Shown here one piece after another: positions 37,041 to 49,386 of a stretch of DNA of 64,000 nucleotides (position 1 is its first letter; every line of letters begins with the position of its first letter). The translations under genes were made by a program, and so were the position numbers. The stretch is from Echinococcus granulosus. Its lineage: Eukaryota > Platyhelminthes > Cestoda > Cyclophyllidea > Taeniidae. The notes under the pieces are model-generated. The model did not search any database and was not told where the DNA came from. It saw nothing but the letters and a program-made list of their open reading frames with translations. The stretch is from positions 62,001 through 126,000 of the forward strand of contig NW_020170535.1 of NCBI RefSeq assembly GCF_000524195.1, written 5' to 3'.

Positions 37041-37642
37041 GAAAGTGGAGAATGGGAGAAGAGGGGAACCCACCTAGTTCAAATACCCCCACTACTGCTA
37101 TCACCAGTCTGACTTCTAGTCTATTTTATCTTACCTTGAGGCGTTTGTCAGAGAAAGCCTGACTGGTGTGTGAGCCTTTTTGTTACCCTCGTGCTGATTG
37201 GTTTTTGCATGCCTTCCCATCCCTTGTTCGCCCAACAAACCACCAACTCACCTTTCCTTTGACGGATTTAGCTTTTAGCCAGTTGTGTTTTGGTAAGCAT
37301 TACTCCCTCTCTTCCCACTGCGCCGGTCTCTTATACCCTTCATCCCTCACTCTCCCCTTGTCCTCACAAATGACCTTGGGGAGTAGCTATTGTGTCCTGA
37401 AGAAGAGGAAGAAAGAAGACTATCTCATTCACGCGCCCACCTTTATCATCGCATTCAGATTTCCCCACTCCCCTCTCTTTACGAGTGTGTGAGGCCGTAT
37501 ATTCACACCCACTCACTCGCTCACTATGTAAAACTATTTCCCTCCGCCTTTCGCATCAAGCGCTTACCTTCTCTTAACTAAATATCTATCTGAAAATAGT
37601 AAATTTGTCATTCATATATACACACACATAAAACAAATTAAA
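37041..37642 (+). other. Probable SKI 3' untranslated region with candidate poly(A) signal
   Basis: After the SKI stop there is no further plausible exon. The sequence is T- and C-rich and contains no AATAAA. The only common variant seen is ATTAAA at 37637-37642, followed by a T-rich stretch. The 3' end is therefore placed here tentatively. The region separates SKI from a convergent minus-strand exon. Confidence 0.35.
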
Positions 37643-37673
37643 TATGTATACATGAATGCATCTACTTTTACTT

Positions 37674-37685
37674 ACGTAGCTACGT
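37674..37685. other. Perfect 12-bp palindrome between convergent genes
   Basis: ACGTAGCTACGT reads the same on both strands. It lies in the 0.8 kb interval between the SKI stop and the convergent minus-strand exon. No function is shown. Confidence 0.4.
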
Positions 37686-37864
37686 TGGTAAGTCTTTGTT
37701 TCTACATCACTGCTTTCATATTCCTCCCAAAGGGCCTTCAGTGGCAGCTATGAATTTGCAACGGTAGATATTTGCATTACAATTACTATTAACGGTGGTT
37801 TGGTGCTTGTGATGTCCGATGGCGAATCTAGAAGTACACTAGCATAATTTTCGTCATGTAATGA

Positions 37865-38193
37865 TTATTTTGGTGACTTAGTTGGGGATCTTGAGCGAAT
37901 TCTACGCGGTCTGCTGTGGGGAGAGGAGGCGACTCCTCCCTGGCAGACTGAAAGCACAATCGAGGGAGACGCGGCTGCAGATCCGTCTGTCACAGTTGGG
38001 CCAAGTTGTCTGAACGATCCGCGAGGGGAGGGAGGTGATTGGTCGGGTAGTAGAGCCATTGAACGATGGCGAGTTGAACAGACGAGTACGCGACTGAACA
38101 AGGGAGACGTAATCCTGCGTTTGATTGGTGGATGCAAAACCACGTTCACGCGACCGCAATCTCCTTTCAATTGGTGATAACACAAAATATTCA
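37865..38193 (-). CDS. Probable terminal exon of a minus-strand gene convergent with SKI; reading frame ambiguous
   Basis: A GC-richer island follows a possible minus-strand acceptor (CTCGTCCAAG at 38195-38194). Two overlapping minus frames are open across it. One runs to a TAA at 37865 and ends Ser/Pro/Arg-rich (PRRIRSRSPTKSPK). The other runs to a TAG at 37902 and starts convincingly (EYFVLSPIERRLRSRERG). Either could be coding, and an indel or an unseen intron might join the good start of one to the good tail of the other. No family is recognised. The exon lies tail-to-tail with SKI about 0.8 kb away. Upstream exons (above 38.2 kb) were not identified. Confidence 0.4.
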
Positions 38194-41100
38194 CTTGGAC
38201 GAGATCAATTATAAACTAGCACATTGGTTTTAATTGCTTATTTATCTCCTTGGACATAGATCTACCCAAACGACTTTCCAAATGGACACCATTTGAAGCT
38301 GATTTTGGCACTTTCCACTATTCTGTTGATTGTCTGTCGCAGAGCTGCTGGGACAGTGTAATTCTTATTAAAATTTGTAAAACTTGATTTTTTTTACTCT
38401 AACAGTCCCTAAAACTTCCACTTCGCCCCCAGTGGATTAAACGCAAACCCAACTAAGAGATTTCAGCGGTGATAATCTGACCCATCTATGGGAACGTTAA
38501 ACGGCAAGTTAGTAATAGTAACTGTCACATCTCATTACCCATATGGGATATTCTAATAATTCTCAAATTTTGGTAATTTTTTTGAGTGAAACAGATAAAT
38601 AAGGGGCTGGAAGGATACAAATATTCCATATTACACGAGATGCGGCGATGAATGCAGGAAGCTACACAGCTTCACTCCGAGACAGGCGATATCTTTCAGA
38701 GTGTCCTTCCATTTCACTTGCACATGCCATTTACTATTCCTCACTGGCGAAACAAGACATTTGTGTCCTCTTATATCCTCCTCTAGTTACGAGACTACCC
38801 CCAAGATGAAGCAAGGTGTTGAACGTCACCGACAGTTACAATTTTGCCTGCAAGTATGCTCTTAGTTTTTTCGGTTCTGATGAAGTAATCCACGTTATTT
38901 AAGTGCAACTGGCATGTTCGAATTTCAAGAAACACGAAGGTTTAATCTAAGCCACTTAAACCTCTCCAGCTAACCTGTGACCTTGAAAATTTCAGCGGTC
39001 TCCATATTTGGCCAATCTCACGCTTCGGCCAATTCAGATTCAACTGTGAGCCCGAAAACGGGATTACCGATTTATTTTCGGGATCTGTAAGAAATAAATG
39101 CCTTCTTTAAATAAGGCCCAGGACAACTAAGGAATATTGAAGATATAGTAGTTAACTGATTACCTCCAGCCATGAATAGTGCTAAAAGGGTGAAATGTGA
39201 CCATGGACTAATTTTTATGGTCAAGTTAATAGAACTTTAGATCTGGTTGGTTTACAAGAGGGGTCATACGCAAATCAGTGGCCTAGCAGACTAAGCAAAT
39301 GATTTGCCTTTAAGAAAATATTTAGCCAAACAAAGTATCAACTTTAGTACTTTTCTAAAGTATAATGAAAAGTCATTCACCTAAGTATTGTCCTCGAATA
39401 TTAATCAGTAAAGAGGTTAGAATAAAAGCCAAAATATGTTTGCTGCTTAAACAAATGGATACTTGACAAAATAAAAGTAAGAAACTATGTGGATAAGGCG
39501 AGTTGTGATGTAATGGTCACGTCTTAAATGTTACGGAGGGAAGAACTACATGCGTACTGAATGGTTTACTACTTTGATGTTAACAACCGTGTTCAATCAA
39601 CATGTAATCGTCGACCACTACCAAGCATAACTGCTAGATGATCTAAGTGGATGGTGTTCTGATTTAACAGCATTGCCTTATGGGCAGAAAAAGATTAACT
39701 TTTACACTATTAGGTATTCATGGGTTTCTCTCTAACCCCTCTTCTCTCTCAGTTTAGAAGCTGGGATTTCGTAATTAGTCGGTAGACAGGAAATCAATTG
39801 ACATGTAACATGACAACTCGATTCCAAACGGAGACGAATACCATTTGTCCAAGCATCTTATTAGGCCTAATAGAGAGGCAGCCACCCTACTGGAAGTGGC
39901 TAAACAATGGTTGAGATTGGAGTAAGTGAGTGATTGAGCTCGAAGGCGTATTCGTGACTAGTATGGCGCCATATTGAGAACTGATATCTCAGACATGTTA
40001 CGGCACAGAACGGTTTACTGCATGACCTGACCTGCATGTATGGATATTGTGAAACCGGGTCAGGCGCATGCATGCTTACATTACAAAGAACCAGCAGATT
40101 CATGTCTGCCTCCAGTGGAGTGACACTACAGTGATCTACTACACGAAACCATTCTGTGTACCAGCAGATCGCATTTTTACTGATTCTACTTAGGGCAACC
40201 ATTCTCTAGACAAGCAAAGCCTTCCATCAACCTCTCCATTTAATTTACGCATCAAGTAGAATTATCGGTATTTTAGTAGACAGGGTTGGACCTCTTCCCT
40301 TAAAGTGAGGTCATCCACATAAGGCCTAATGGCACGGAAATTCGAGACTCAGTTAGAATAACACCCATCATAGAATAGCAAACTCCCAGCTTTTTTGTAC
40401 GTAGACAATATTAGACAATTCCAGATTCGTAGAGCTTGTAGAGACCTTAAGGATGGCTTTAACATTGCAAAAGTGTTACACAGTGTAATTAGGCGTCCTA
40501 TCTTTGTTATTTTCACGTAGAACGAAAAAGGGAGTTGGAGGGGTGGATGGAGAGGCGATGTGCGACCGAATTGGTGGACACCCCTGGAAGAGGTGAGCCT
40601 CATTTCGGTCCAGCCTTGAGTCAATCACACACTGGCCTGCATCCGCAGGGCAGACATCTCCGGTCCAGGTCACCTCAGGCGAAGACTGCAGGCACAAATC
40701 TGTCTCGATGGTATTGTAACAGAATAAAACTTGTTTTAGTTGTGCGGACTTTTGACTCGTCAGTTTGCGGTCATCAAGACATTGGCCTAAAGTTTTGCTC
40801 ATGGCGCTTGTGTTATACCCTTCCAGACCTTATCTGCATGTAAAAGCGTAGGAGATGTCCCTTAAGCCCATTCCCTCTTATGAAACAGACCGGCTCTTTC
40901 TCGGATGCTTTAGGAGATCGCTGATCTTGATGAGTCAGGTGGCTTTTTCAATAAAGGCGGCGTAGGAAGAAGACATTTTATGCAAGCAGCCGCACTTTAG
41001 AAGGAAGGGGGAAAGAAAATTCACCACAGCAGTGGCACATATGAATTGAATTCAAAACATCCCTAAAAACCACTTCCAGTATTTCCATACCAAGTGAGTA

Positions 41101-42775
41101 AAAGAGAGGGATCTATTCCTCCCCTCTGCGTTGCAAGTGGTTGAAATGAATTTAGCAAGATGGCTGTTTAATATTGAAATGGGGATGAAGAGCGACCTTA
41201 CTTCAGAAAACCACTTAATTTTGCTTATCTAATGAAATAGTTTTGGCTCTACGTAAATGTTCCATCGAAAAGCGTTTGGATTAGGAAATGTACTCGCTGT
41301 AAGCCAATACTTAACTCTAGGCAGAGTCTGGCAAATAATTTACTATGATGCAATTTACACATGACAGGTAACAAGTGGGTCCACCTCTACCTAGGTGATG
41401 CATAATTGCTTTTTTTCCGGGTGTGACGATCTCTTCTTCTTTAGCGGTTGACATAGAAAAGGAGGCACAGGAAGGGCCGGAAGAGACCCTCAAAATAGAA
41501 AGGAACCCAATGACAGGAAGGTATTTATTTTAAGCATAATCAGAACGCCGCAGACACTTTCCTTCCACTTAAAACAGTGGCATGGAGCTCCGGTCATGCC
41601 GGCTATGTAACATCTTTAAAGGAGTCTAGTTTACATTTTAGGAGCATTTGACCGCGTTAAATCCCACGGTGTCGGGGAAAAGTAAAGGCAGATTTGATTA
41701 AAAATGGCAGTCGATACTTAATGGACTACATTATAATTAAGTACTACACCAGATCACAAGACATTATTGCCCTGGTTACAGTATATCACCGCGGACGCGG
41801 AGACCATTTACAGCCGTGGATATGGTCAAAGGAAAGCGAGTGAACCATGGAGGCGGATGAATTAACCTCGAATCGCCTTTTAGGTGCTGACCCACTTTTA
41901 CCGCCTCAGGTGTTTACCAAATAACCTAATCACGTTGAGTAACCTCTATTATCTGTGTTTTTAGCTTCATGCAAGATGTCGGTCTGGGTGTTTTGGTGGA
42001 TTCGGAAATAGTTTTTGACCTTTCCTCGATCTCGTACACAAAATTCATTAATCCTTAACCCTTGAAATGCCATATAGAATCGAAGACAGTAGTTTTATCC
42101 ATCCTCTGTGAGTTTGTTCTTATTGGGGTTTTAAAATCTTTAAAAGCTACAGTAATTTTAATGACTAATTTATTTTGGTAACGAAAGGAAGTAAAACTAA
42201 AATAAAGTTGAGGAAGCGACAACCATCCTTCAGAGGCAAGATTACAACTGCAGTTTAAATACAGTCTCAGACAAGATCCGCCTAACGCAGTGCATCTGAA
42301 CGTCTGTCTAAAGCATCAAGACATCTGAATATAAATACCACGTCGAGATTCATTATGAAATCTCCTTTACTATTAGGCTCCCTATAGTCATTCGGTAAGG
42401 GTGGATTTATCAGCTTACTGTGTGCATGAGTGTCCGTAGTGTAGTTGGTAAGCCATTTCAGGTGTAATAGTTTAATACGGGAAAGTAAGACTACTTCCTC
42501 TTGCCTAGCAACCACTTCTCAGTTTAATCATGTATATATTGCAAGACAAGGGGAGGCCTCCTATAAGCAAAGATATGCTCTTTGCAATGGAAATATAGGA
42601 TACGTAAAGGATTGGTGAGGGGCACAGGTGATGTCAAGACTAAAAGCTGCTATTTAGTGATGGAAATTGTGCTAATATTCACCAAGCACATATTGAAGGC
42701 CACATGGCAAACAAATACTTTCGTATCCTTACTGCTGTCCATTGCATGTTCAAACAGGAATTACTCGTCATATTA
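38194..42775. other. Unresolved sequence after the convergent exon
   Basis: Expected to contain introns and upstream exons of the minus-strand gene ending near 37.9 kb. A GC-richer patch at 40530-40760 is open on both strands (minus strand TWTGDVCPADAGQ) but has no consistent splice sites. Elsewhere AT-rich and featureless. Confidence 0.4.
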
Positions 42776-42875
42776 NNNNNNNNNNNNNNNNNNNNNNNNN
42801 NNNNNNNNNNNNNNNNNNNNNNNNNNNNNNNNNNNNNNNNNNNNNNNNNNNNNNNNNNNNNNNNNNNNNNNNNNN
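42776..42875. other. Assembly gap (100 N) at the TCC microsatellite
   Basis: Exactly 100 Ns directly abutting the TCC repeat, which probably caused the break. Confidence 0.98.
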
Positions 42876-43025
42876 TCCTCCTCCTCCTCCTCCTCCTCCT
42901 CCTCCTCCTCCTCCTCCTCCTCCTCCTCCTCCTCCTCCTCCTCCTCCTCCTCCTCCTCCTCCTCCTCCTCCTCCTCCTCCTCCTCCTCCTCCTCCTCCTC
43001 CTCCTCCTCCTCCTCCTCCTCCTCC
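42876..43025 (+). repeat. (TCC)n microsatellite, about 50 units, adjoining an assembly gap
   Basis: Uninterrupted TCC repeat directly after 100 Ns. The true length is probably greater, since the assembly broke here. Perfect polypyrimidine/polypurine strands of this length can form triplex DNA. The long Ser, Leu, Pro or Glu reading frames across it are artefacts of the repeat. Confidence 0.95.
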
Positions 43026-43875
43026 CTCATGTCCACTTTAGCCTTAGTCTTCTGGCTTGTCTGTACAAGCATGCGTGCGTTCACACGTCTGTCCGACACG
43101 ACATTGACTTTACAGCACGCATGTGTCCCTGTGTCACAACGCGTTCTACCCTGTTTCAGTCGCTTGGCCACTTCAACTCTCTAAACAACAGGTTTATCCA
43201 CCCTACCATCTAGAATCTAAAAATGATTAGGCATTGTACGTGTTTGCGAATATATTCTGAACAGGCGAAGCACAGTCCTATTCATCCTATTCATCACTCA
43301 GCTACTAGGAGGTTCTTTCTTACGAATCGCAATTGAAGAGCGGAGAGTTTAGCTGGATATGCCTAACCGGGATCCAAGAGAATGCTTCCTCAGTACCTAT
43401 CTGAAGAAATTATTTTGAGCCACTTGTACTGAAATTATAATTTAAGCAGTATTCCACCTGAGAATAACAGGTAGGCATTAAATCAGGACTGTATAGAAAT
43501 AGTACACTTTGAAAGAGTGTATTTCTCCTATTTTTCTAGTCATACGACCTCATCTTACTTTTAGATAGCATACAAGCTTCAATTTCACTTCAAAACATCG
43601 TTGACGTTAACCACTATTCGGTGTTCAAGACGGTTGAGAGTATTTGAAGAAGAAGTGCAGCATCATTCAAAACATGTGGGTCGACCGATATCTGTGTTGT
43701 AGCTCGGTCAACAAAAGGACTTAGATTTATTATAATACTTATTTTATCAACAGCAAGTTTAACCAACTTCTCCGGAGAGCCGACGACCATTATTTTAAAC
43801 CGTTGAGGTTGTCATTCCTGTGTCTTGGGGTTCGCTGGAACTACGCACGCAAAAAATTTCTCATTTGCCTTTCAG

Positions 43876-43978
43876 TATTTCGAAACGAAAAGATTAGAAT
43901 CACCTTCCTTCGAATGGGGAGCAGCACCGAGAATCATGCCTTTCAAGGACCAAAGGGTCGTCTATTTTGAAGACATAA
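43876..43978 (+). CDS. Candidate internal exon, plus strand, unknown protein
   Basis: A textbook acceptor (CATTTGCCTTTCAG) precedes 34 codons that read as ordinary protein sequence (FEWGAAPRIMPF, RVVYFED). The donor is a weak GTATTA, leaving phase 1. The frame stays open another 15 codons to a TGA, so the exon could also be slightly longer. It is probably the upstream part of the plus-strand gene whose exons appear at 48.6-53.1 kb, but the phases do not connect directly. Family not recognised. Confidence 0.35.
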
Positions 43979-44734
43979 GTATTAGGGAAGATTTCACTAT
44001 ACTTAACCTAATTAATTATTTTTGAGAAATCCTAATGCCTGACTAAAATGTATCCCTTCTACTAAATGTTTAATTGGCAACGCCATGGATTTAAGACGTC
44101 AGTAAAGTAACAGATCAGCTAAAAATTTCATCATAACACTTAACGGGAAGTGCATAGGGTTTTGAAAAGAGCCAAACGCCTACTTAAAGCATCCCATTTT
44201 TCAACTTTGCGGATCAAATTTCCTAAATTACCCTCTCCACACGATCCCCACCACCTCTTTTTTTAGCCCGAGTGCATGATATTAGATTTCATGCCCCAGT
44301 CCTGCGTGCATCCACATTTCAGGCTAGTCGAAAACGGCTCAAAATTACTAGCCTAACGTGGTTGATATAATCCTTGAATTTCCTTATTTGCTGCCCACTT
44401 AAATTTTCTTCTATGTTCTACAATTACACAGAACAAAAGAATAATTATTGATAGCTAACAATTATTTTCAGGGCGTACTTTAGCAACTGAATTTGATTGC
44501 GAAGTGCAGAACGCCGAAATATCAGCGGGGGTAATTTATTTTTTCCTCATTTTTTGAAAAAAAGGCGAGCGAACACTGACAAGCGGAGCTGTAAGCACTT
44601 TTTCTCACATGGCCAGGCCATTATGTATATTACCGCGACCATCCCTCCGCAGGCTAGATAGAACAAATCACACAAACAAAAGTATCAAGAAAGAGTTACT
44701 GCATTGAAGGGTGAAGGCATTTTATGACTAGCGT

Positions 44735-44960
44735 TATGTGAGATGCGGAATTCAATGCGATGAATGCGACTTCCCTGGGGAGTAAAGAGGACATCATATT
44801 CGGGCAGAATGTGTAGTGTCGACGTACAGTAGGCCCTGGGGCTGCTGGCACGGCTCGGAGGTCAGGCCGCTTGGCTGAGATACAATGGCGGAGCCTTAGG
44901 TGGCCCTTCACTAAAACTGAGAGTTTGGCAAACAGTTTAAGTATTATATCTGAATTCAGT
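44735..44960 (+). mobile_element. Solitary copy of the TGTAG terminal repeat
   Basis: Blocks GAGGACATCATATTCGGGCAG, GTCGACGTACAGTAGGCCC, GGGGCTGCTGGCACGGCTC and AATGGCGGAGCCTTAGG are seen, then GGCAAACAGTTTAAGTATTA. The flanking 44960-45110 is GC-richer and open on both strands but is not similar to the element interior. Confidence 0.45.
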
Positions 44961-46229
44961 ATCCCAATACATAACAAAAAGGACTTTGAAGTCGTCCAGG
45001 TTGTGTTTGATGCCTTGGTGGTGTGGGGTCCCATCCGGTTAAAGAATTCAGTCGGGGTCCTGGAAGAGAAGTCCACCACCACAAAAATGAGGTCTTATTG
45101 GCACAATATGGTGCCAGTTCTTACTTACATTATTTTGCCTTGATTGGGGTTCGGACTTAGGCAAGAGAACCGAAGGGTCGAATAGAGCTAACCTACTTCC
45201 TCGTCGATATTGGCTTATTACTCCTCCAGAGATAACTCGGGAAATTAAGAGGGCCTCTCATTCAGGTAGAAAGAATTAAAACACTCACTGTCCACGTCAT
45301 ATGTGAAAATTCAAACCAAGGCTGAAAGATAAGTGAATACTATGTCAGTATCTGTAAACAAACCTCGAATAGAGAATTTCTAAACCAATTTTTCGGTAAA
45401 GAATCCAACCAAATGACTAATTGCCTCTTAAAATAAGATAAACACATCTATAAACCTAGTCTACATCATTTGGACGCCTAGGCTTACCTGACCACCATAT
45501 TGGGGAAAAATTTAGTAAAGATTGTGTAGCGCAATTAAAATGACAATAGATACCTCGATTCCCCTTAATCCCCATTTACCAGTTCACTGTTCCACTAACT
45601 TGGCAAGCGAAAAGACTACTATAACTTAATTCGGGGAAAGAAGGTTAAATAAAAGTGTTTGACAATATATTGTTAAAGTAATGTGTACCAATGGACAAGA
45701 CCAGTTGTTGCCTTATTACCACCACTATTTTCTCTGAAGCAAGTTACAAACCTGTGGCGAGGTCTTATTTATATGCCTTGGCTGAAGCTTCCCCATTCGG
45801 GCAAACTTTTCAACTGCAAAGATAAGTCATCCAGCGAATACGAGTCGACTGGTACAGGGCTCCGAACAAATGTGTTTCCCTAATAGAGGCTCATGCAGAA
45901 GAAGGAAAATGCTTTCAACACTTAAATTAGTCATGCAGCTTTATTGTGGTACGGACAAAAAGCTCACTTTTGGTTAGGATTTTTGATGGAATGACATATG
46001 ACTAGGGGGCCACATAGGTTCTGATCACAATGTCTCGGATAAATACATTTCCCACCACCTTTAAAAGGACTAGAGCACCCTGTAAGTACAAGAGTATAAA
46101 AAGACTGACCGTGAAATTCTATTTCCTTGAAGACAGTCCCGTTACACCTATTCTGAACCTGTTCAAAGTAACTCAAGGTGAATGGAATTGCGGGTAATCC
46201 AGTGAAATAATTGATTTTAATTGATATTT

Positions 46230-47260
46230 CGGCGCCCTAAGTTATTCCTTAAGACACAAGGAGACATAATACAAGGGCAGAATGTGCATTGTTGGCCTAA
46301 TTAAGGTCTGGGGGGGCTGCTGGCAGGGCTCGGAGGCTATGCCGTCCAGCGGAAGTACAAAACCAGTAATGTAAGTAGAGGTAGATAAACAAACAAACCC
46401 CCCAGTGGTTTCCTTGGTCAACCTTTCGCCCCGACCGTCGGAACATAATCGGTGCTGTAAAAAATGCCTACAAACCAACCGTCCCAGTCATCGAATTTGC
46501 TTACGAATGAGAAGATATTTGGCCGCAAAGTCACTAATCCCTTCAGACAATTCCACTAGAATTGGACTTTCGTCCTGTTTGGGAACTGTACTGGGGGACG
46601 GAGAATGTAATGACCATCTCTTATGTCCATCACTACTCGTAAGAACACTAGCCTAGAAGCAGTCAATTAATAAAGAACGGCTTTTAAAATAGATTTGTGG
46701 TGATAAGATTTGCATCTGTCCCTCCTTGCCACTTTGTTCTCACTTCGGAGCTGCCCAACAATATCGGTCTGGGTTCTATCCACTTAGTAGAGAGGAAGTG
46801 TCTCTCGTTCACACAATTGATATCTTCACATAGACAACGCCATAGCGAACTTCTCCAGAAGATTTACGGCCGCGGCTAGTGTCGCTTGCTTCAGCTGTTA
46901 TCAGCATTCCTGCAGAACACGGGACTAGAGTAGTTGCCAAAGTCAGATGTTATTCCCAAGTTTTTTGATAGGGGTCGTCTATCTTCGACAAATGTCCTCC
47001 TCTTGTCATGTTATGGCTTGTTATTCAGTAGTGGAAATTCGAATGATTGTCCTCTAGGATCAAGTTCTATTTCTGCTGACAAAAAAGAACATAATAATAG
47101 GGAGAAATATGCTTTGCCGACGCAGAGAAGGGTTGGGGAAGCCTAACCTAGCCCTAAAGCCATTCCACCCAGTGGAAGTACAAAGGCGGAGCCTTAAGTG
47201 AGCGCGAAACCGAAAGGAATTGCTAAATGGATAAAGCATTACATTATATCGTCGCGCACA
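46230..47260 (+). mobile_element. TRIM-like non-autonomous LTR element, copy B
   Basis: Same architecture as the 7.7 kb copy. The left terminal repeat is at about 46230-46400 (GGAGACATAATACAAGGGCAG, CCAGCGGAAGTACAAA). The right terminal repeat is at about 47065-47260 (GAACATAATAATAGGGAG, GGCGGAGCCTTAAGTGAGCGCG). Shared interior blocks include CGTAAGAACACTAGCC and GCATTCCTGCAGAACACGG. A frame at 46405-46656 ends CPSLLVRTLA and resembles a frame in copy C (CPPLVVRTLA). That could be a decayed ORF or merely shared nucleotide ancestry. The element lies between plus-strand exon candidates, so it is probably intronic. Confidence 0.55.
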
Positions 47261-48579
47261 AAGAATGGAGAAGATAAAAAGTAATTTGCGCATAACCTTA
47301 TCTGCTGTCAAACTCCTTACCATTCGCTGCAATTGGTTAAAACGTATTTGCTAGCAGAAACTCAGGAACAATCACATCTCAAAGAATCCCTTGTTTGATT
47401 GATTTATAAAATATTAGACTGACAAATTAAACATTTGATGGCGCCGGATTAGAACATTAACTCAGGCCCTCTGTCAAAGTGGGATATGCATATTCCTTCC
47501 CGTTTTGCTTTCGAAAGGTTAAAGTTTAATTATCGCCTGTTGAAAGTACATGTGAATCTACCTCACTCCTGTGCTCAGGATAAGTTAGCTAAGATTTGCT
47601 CCTTTTTATACGATTTAGTAGACACAGCTACGAGAGTATGAAAGGACAGACGGATTCCATTCCTGTAGTGAATGTGTAGTCACCTGGGGATTACTAAACA
47701 GGAAGCGGTATTTACATCCTAATATAGCGGGTAGTAGAGAATTCAATACCTCAAAATAGCTAAATATGAAGCACATAACTAAACATAGGGCTAAATTAGG
47801 CTGCCGGAATTGCGAGTTTGCGATAGGCAACAGCTGGTTGTCTTATTCATTTGCATTAGCTATCAAAGGACTCGCCTCCCCATGGCTTGCCTTCTTTTGA
47901 AAAAAAAGTAATCCAACAAACTTTAAGGCATATTTTGCATAATTACTATGCTCTTTGTACTGACATTTTATTTAAAAAAGATAAAAAGAACTAGACCTCC
48001 CGATACAAGCAGATTAAACATTCGATTTCGATATGATAAAGGGAACTTTTGACCTCCAGATGGCATGACAATTAAGCAATTACGGTCCAGCATAAAATGC
48101 CTAAATTTTGTTTCGAATGGATTGATGTGATTGTGTAGGATTGTAAGCTACTGTGATTATACATTTTAAATCACATAGATCATAATGGACAGTGATCGCT
48201 GACACGAGAGGTGGCTCTATTATTCTGGGGTCAAAAAGCGCGTCGAGCATAAACCAATAAAACCCCCATGAAAACAAGAAATCAAGTGAGGACTGAACAC
48301 ATTAACACCAACATTGGTGGTAGTTTGTTAACAAAAAATGAAAGATTATCGTCAGGATCCCAGGTAATGACAAACCATGCTTTCACCGGCACTAATGGCA
48401 AATTTTAACCTTTCTTTGGGATTGAGATTACCAAGAAGTAATAAAATGTACGAGTGATTTTTTACTGACCATGTGTAAAGATCATGACTCTTGCCAGCTA
48501 AGAAGCGACGCCAGACTGTAGAGCTTGCGTAGACAAACCATTTTATTAAGGCTGAATCACTTGTGCAGTTTCCTTCCAG

Positions 48580-48810
48580 CGAGATGAATCATCGCTAAGG
48601 TTGACAATTTTTTGGAAGGTATTTATGGACAAATTGTCAGAAATGTTCGAAATACTGGCGACAGTGTCAAAATTAGCATGCATGACCGGATTAGGTGCAC
48701 AACACAATTTATCATTGCTGAAGGAAGCATTAGGAAAGAACGGAGAGGCAGCAGCAGCCGTGTTATACTATAACGGGCTGTCTAAACTGCTGCTGTTAGG
48801 TGAGGGGAAA
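48580..48810 (+). CDS. Exon of an unrecognised plus-strand gene
   Basis: Acceptor CAGTTTCCTTCCAG opens 77 codons in phase 0. The peptide is alpha-helical and hydrophilic to moderately hydrophobic (FMDKLSEMFEILATVSK, LSLLKEALGKNGEAAAA), without signal peptide or membrane span. Two donors are possible: GTACGA after 48810 (phase 0, fits the exon at 49079) or GTGAGG after 48799 (phase 1, which would give a stop if joined to 49079). Codon use is AT-rich, unlike the GC-rich SKI exons. It looks like part of a helical-repeat or scaffold protein, but no family can be assigned. Confidence 0.5.
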
Positions 48811-49078
48811 GTACGACGCCTTCGCATTGCAATAAATTAACAACCTTCTCTAAATGCAATTATCATCAATTTTTAACATTTACAAGGCATTTATGATAAT
48901 GAAATCTCTGGTACAAAAGTGGTTTATACAACGGTACATTTCCAGAGGGCGAATAACTAACACCTCTTTCGCCTGCTAATTTATTGGGTATGCGTTCTTT
49001 TTGGGGAAAAGGGTGTTATCAAGGGCGGTATACTTTAGTGTGTATTGCACCACTAACCCCAATTCGATGCCTTCACAG

Positions 49079-49288
49079 GTTGAACGAGAATTGTCAGAAT
49101 TGCCAGATGAACACTTGCTTACTACATTGGAGGTCCTCACAATCATATTCAACCCCCGTCAAATGCACATAAAAAATCTCCCACACAGACACCCGATGTT
49201 AATTTCAGAAGAAAAGTGGAAACAGTGGGGATTGCCTGCCGACAGGTTAGAATGGGCTCAATTAATTAATGAAGGCAGAAAGAAGTGA
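49079..49288 (+). CDS. Exon of an unrecognised plus-strand gene, terminal or followed by a GTGAGG donor
   Basis: Acceptor GCCTTCACAG opens a frame that continues the 48580-48810 exon in phase 0. It encodes about 69 residues (ELPDEHLLTTLEVLTIIF, then EEKWKQWGLPADRLEWAQ). It can end at the TGA at 49286-49288 as a C-terminus. Alternatively it can splice at AAGAA|GTGAGG after 49284 (phase 2), where the TGA is simply part of the donor. No AATAAA follows closely, which slightly favours the internal-exon reading. Composition and texture match the preceding exon. An LTR-like repeat begins about 100 bp downstream. Family not recognised. Confidence 0.5.
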   Translation, partial: VERELSELPDEHLLTTLEVLTIIFNPRQMHIKNLPHRHPMLISEEKWKQWGLPADRLEWAQLINEGRKK

Positions 49289-49386
49289 GGAATGGTAACG
49301 AAATTTATGGATTTTTGTACTGATGAATTCTTATTATTTACAAGGGTTTGAACGGTTTGCAGAATACTCTATATTTCTCAAGACGT

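Noticed and set aside
40476..40802. 108-codon minus-strand frame and overlapping 102-codon plus-strand frame
   Set aside because: Both strands are open and neither has matching acceptor and donor sites. A single GC-rich patch does not justify an exon call.
42582..43213. Long Ser, Leu, Pro and Glu homopolymer frames
   Set aside because: Translations of the TCC microsatellite and of Ns in the gap; not genes.
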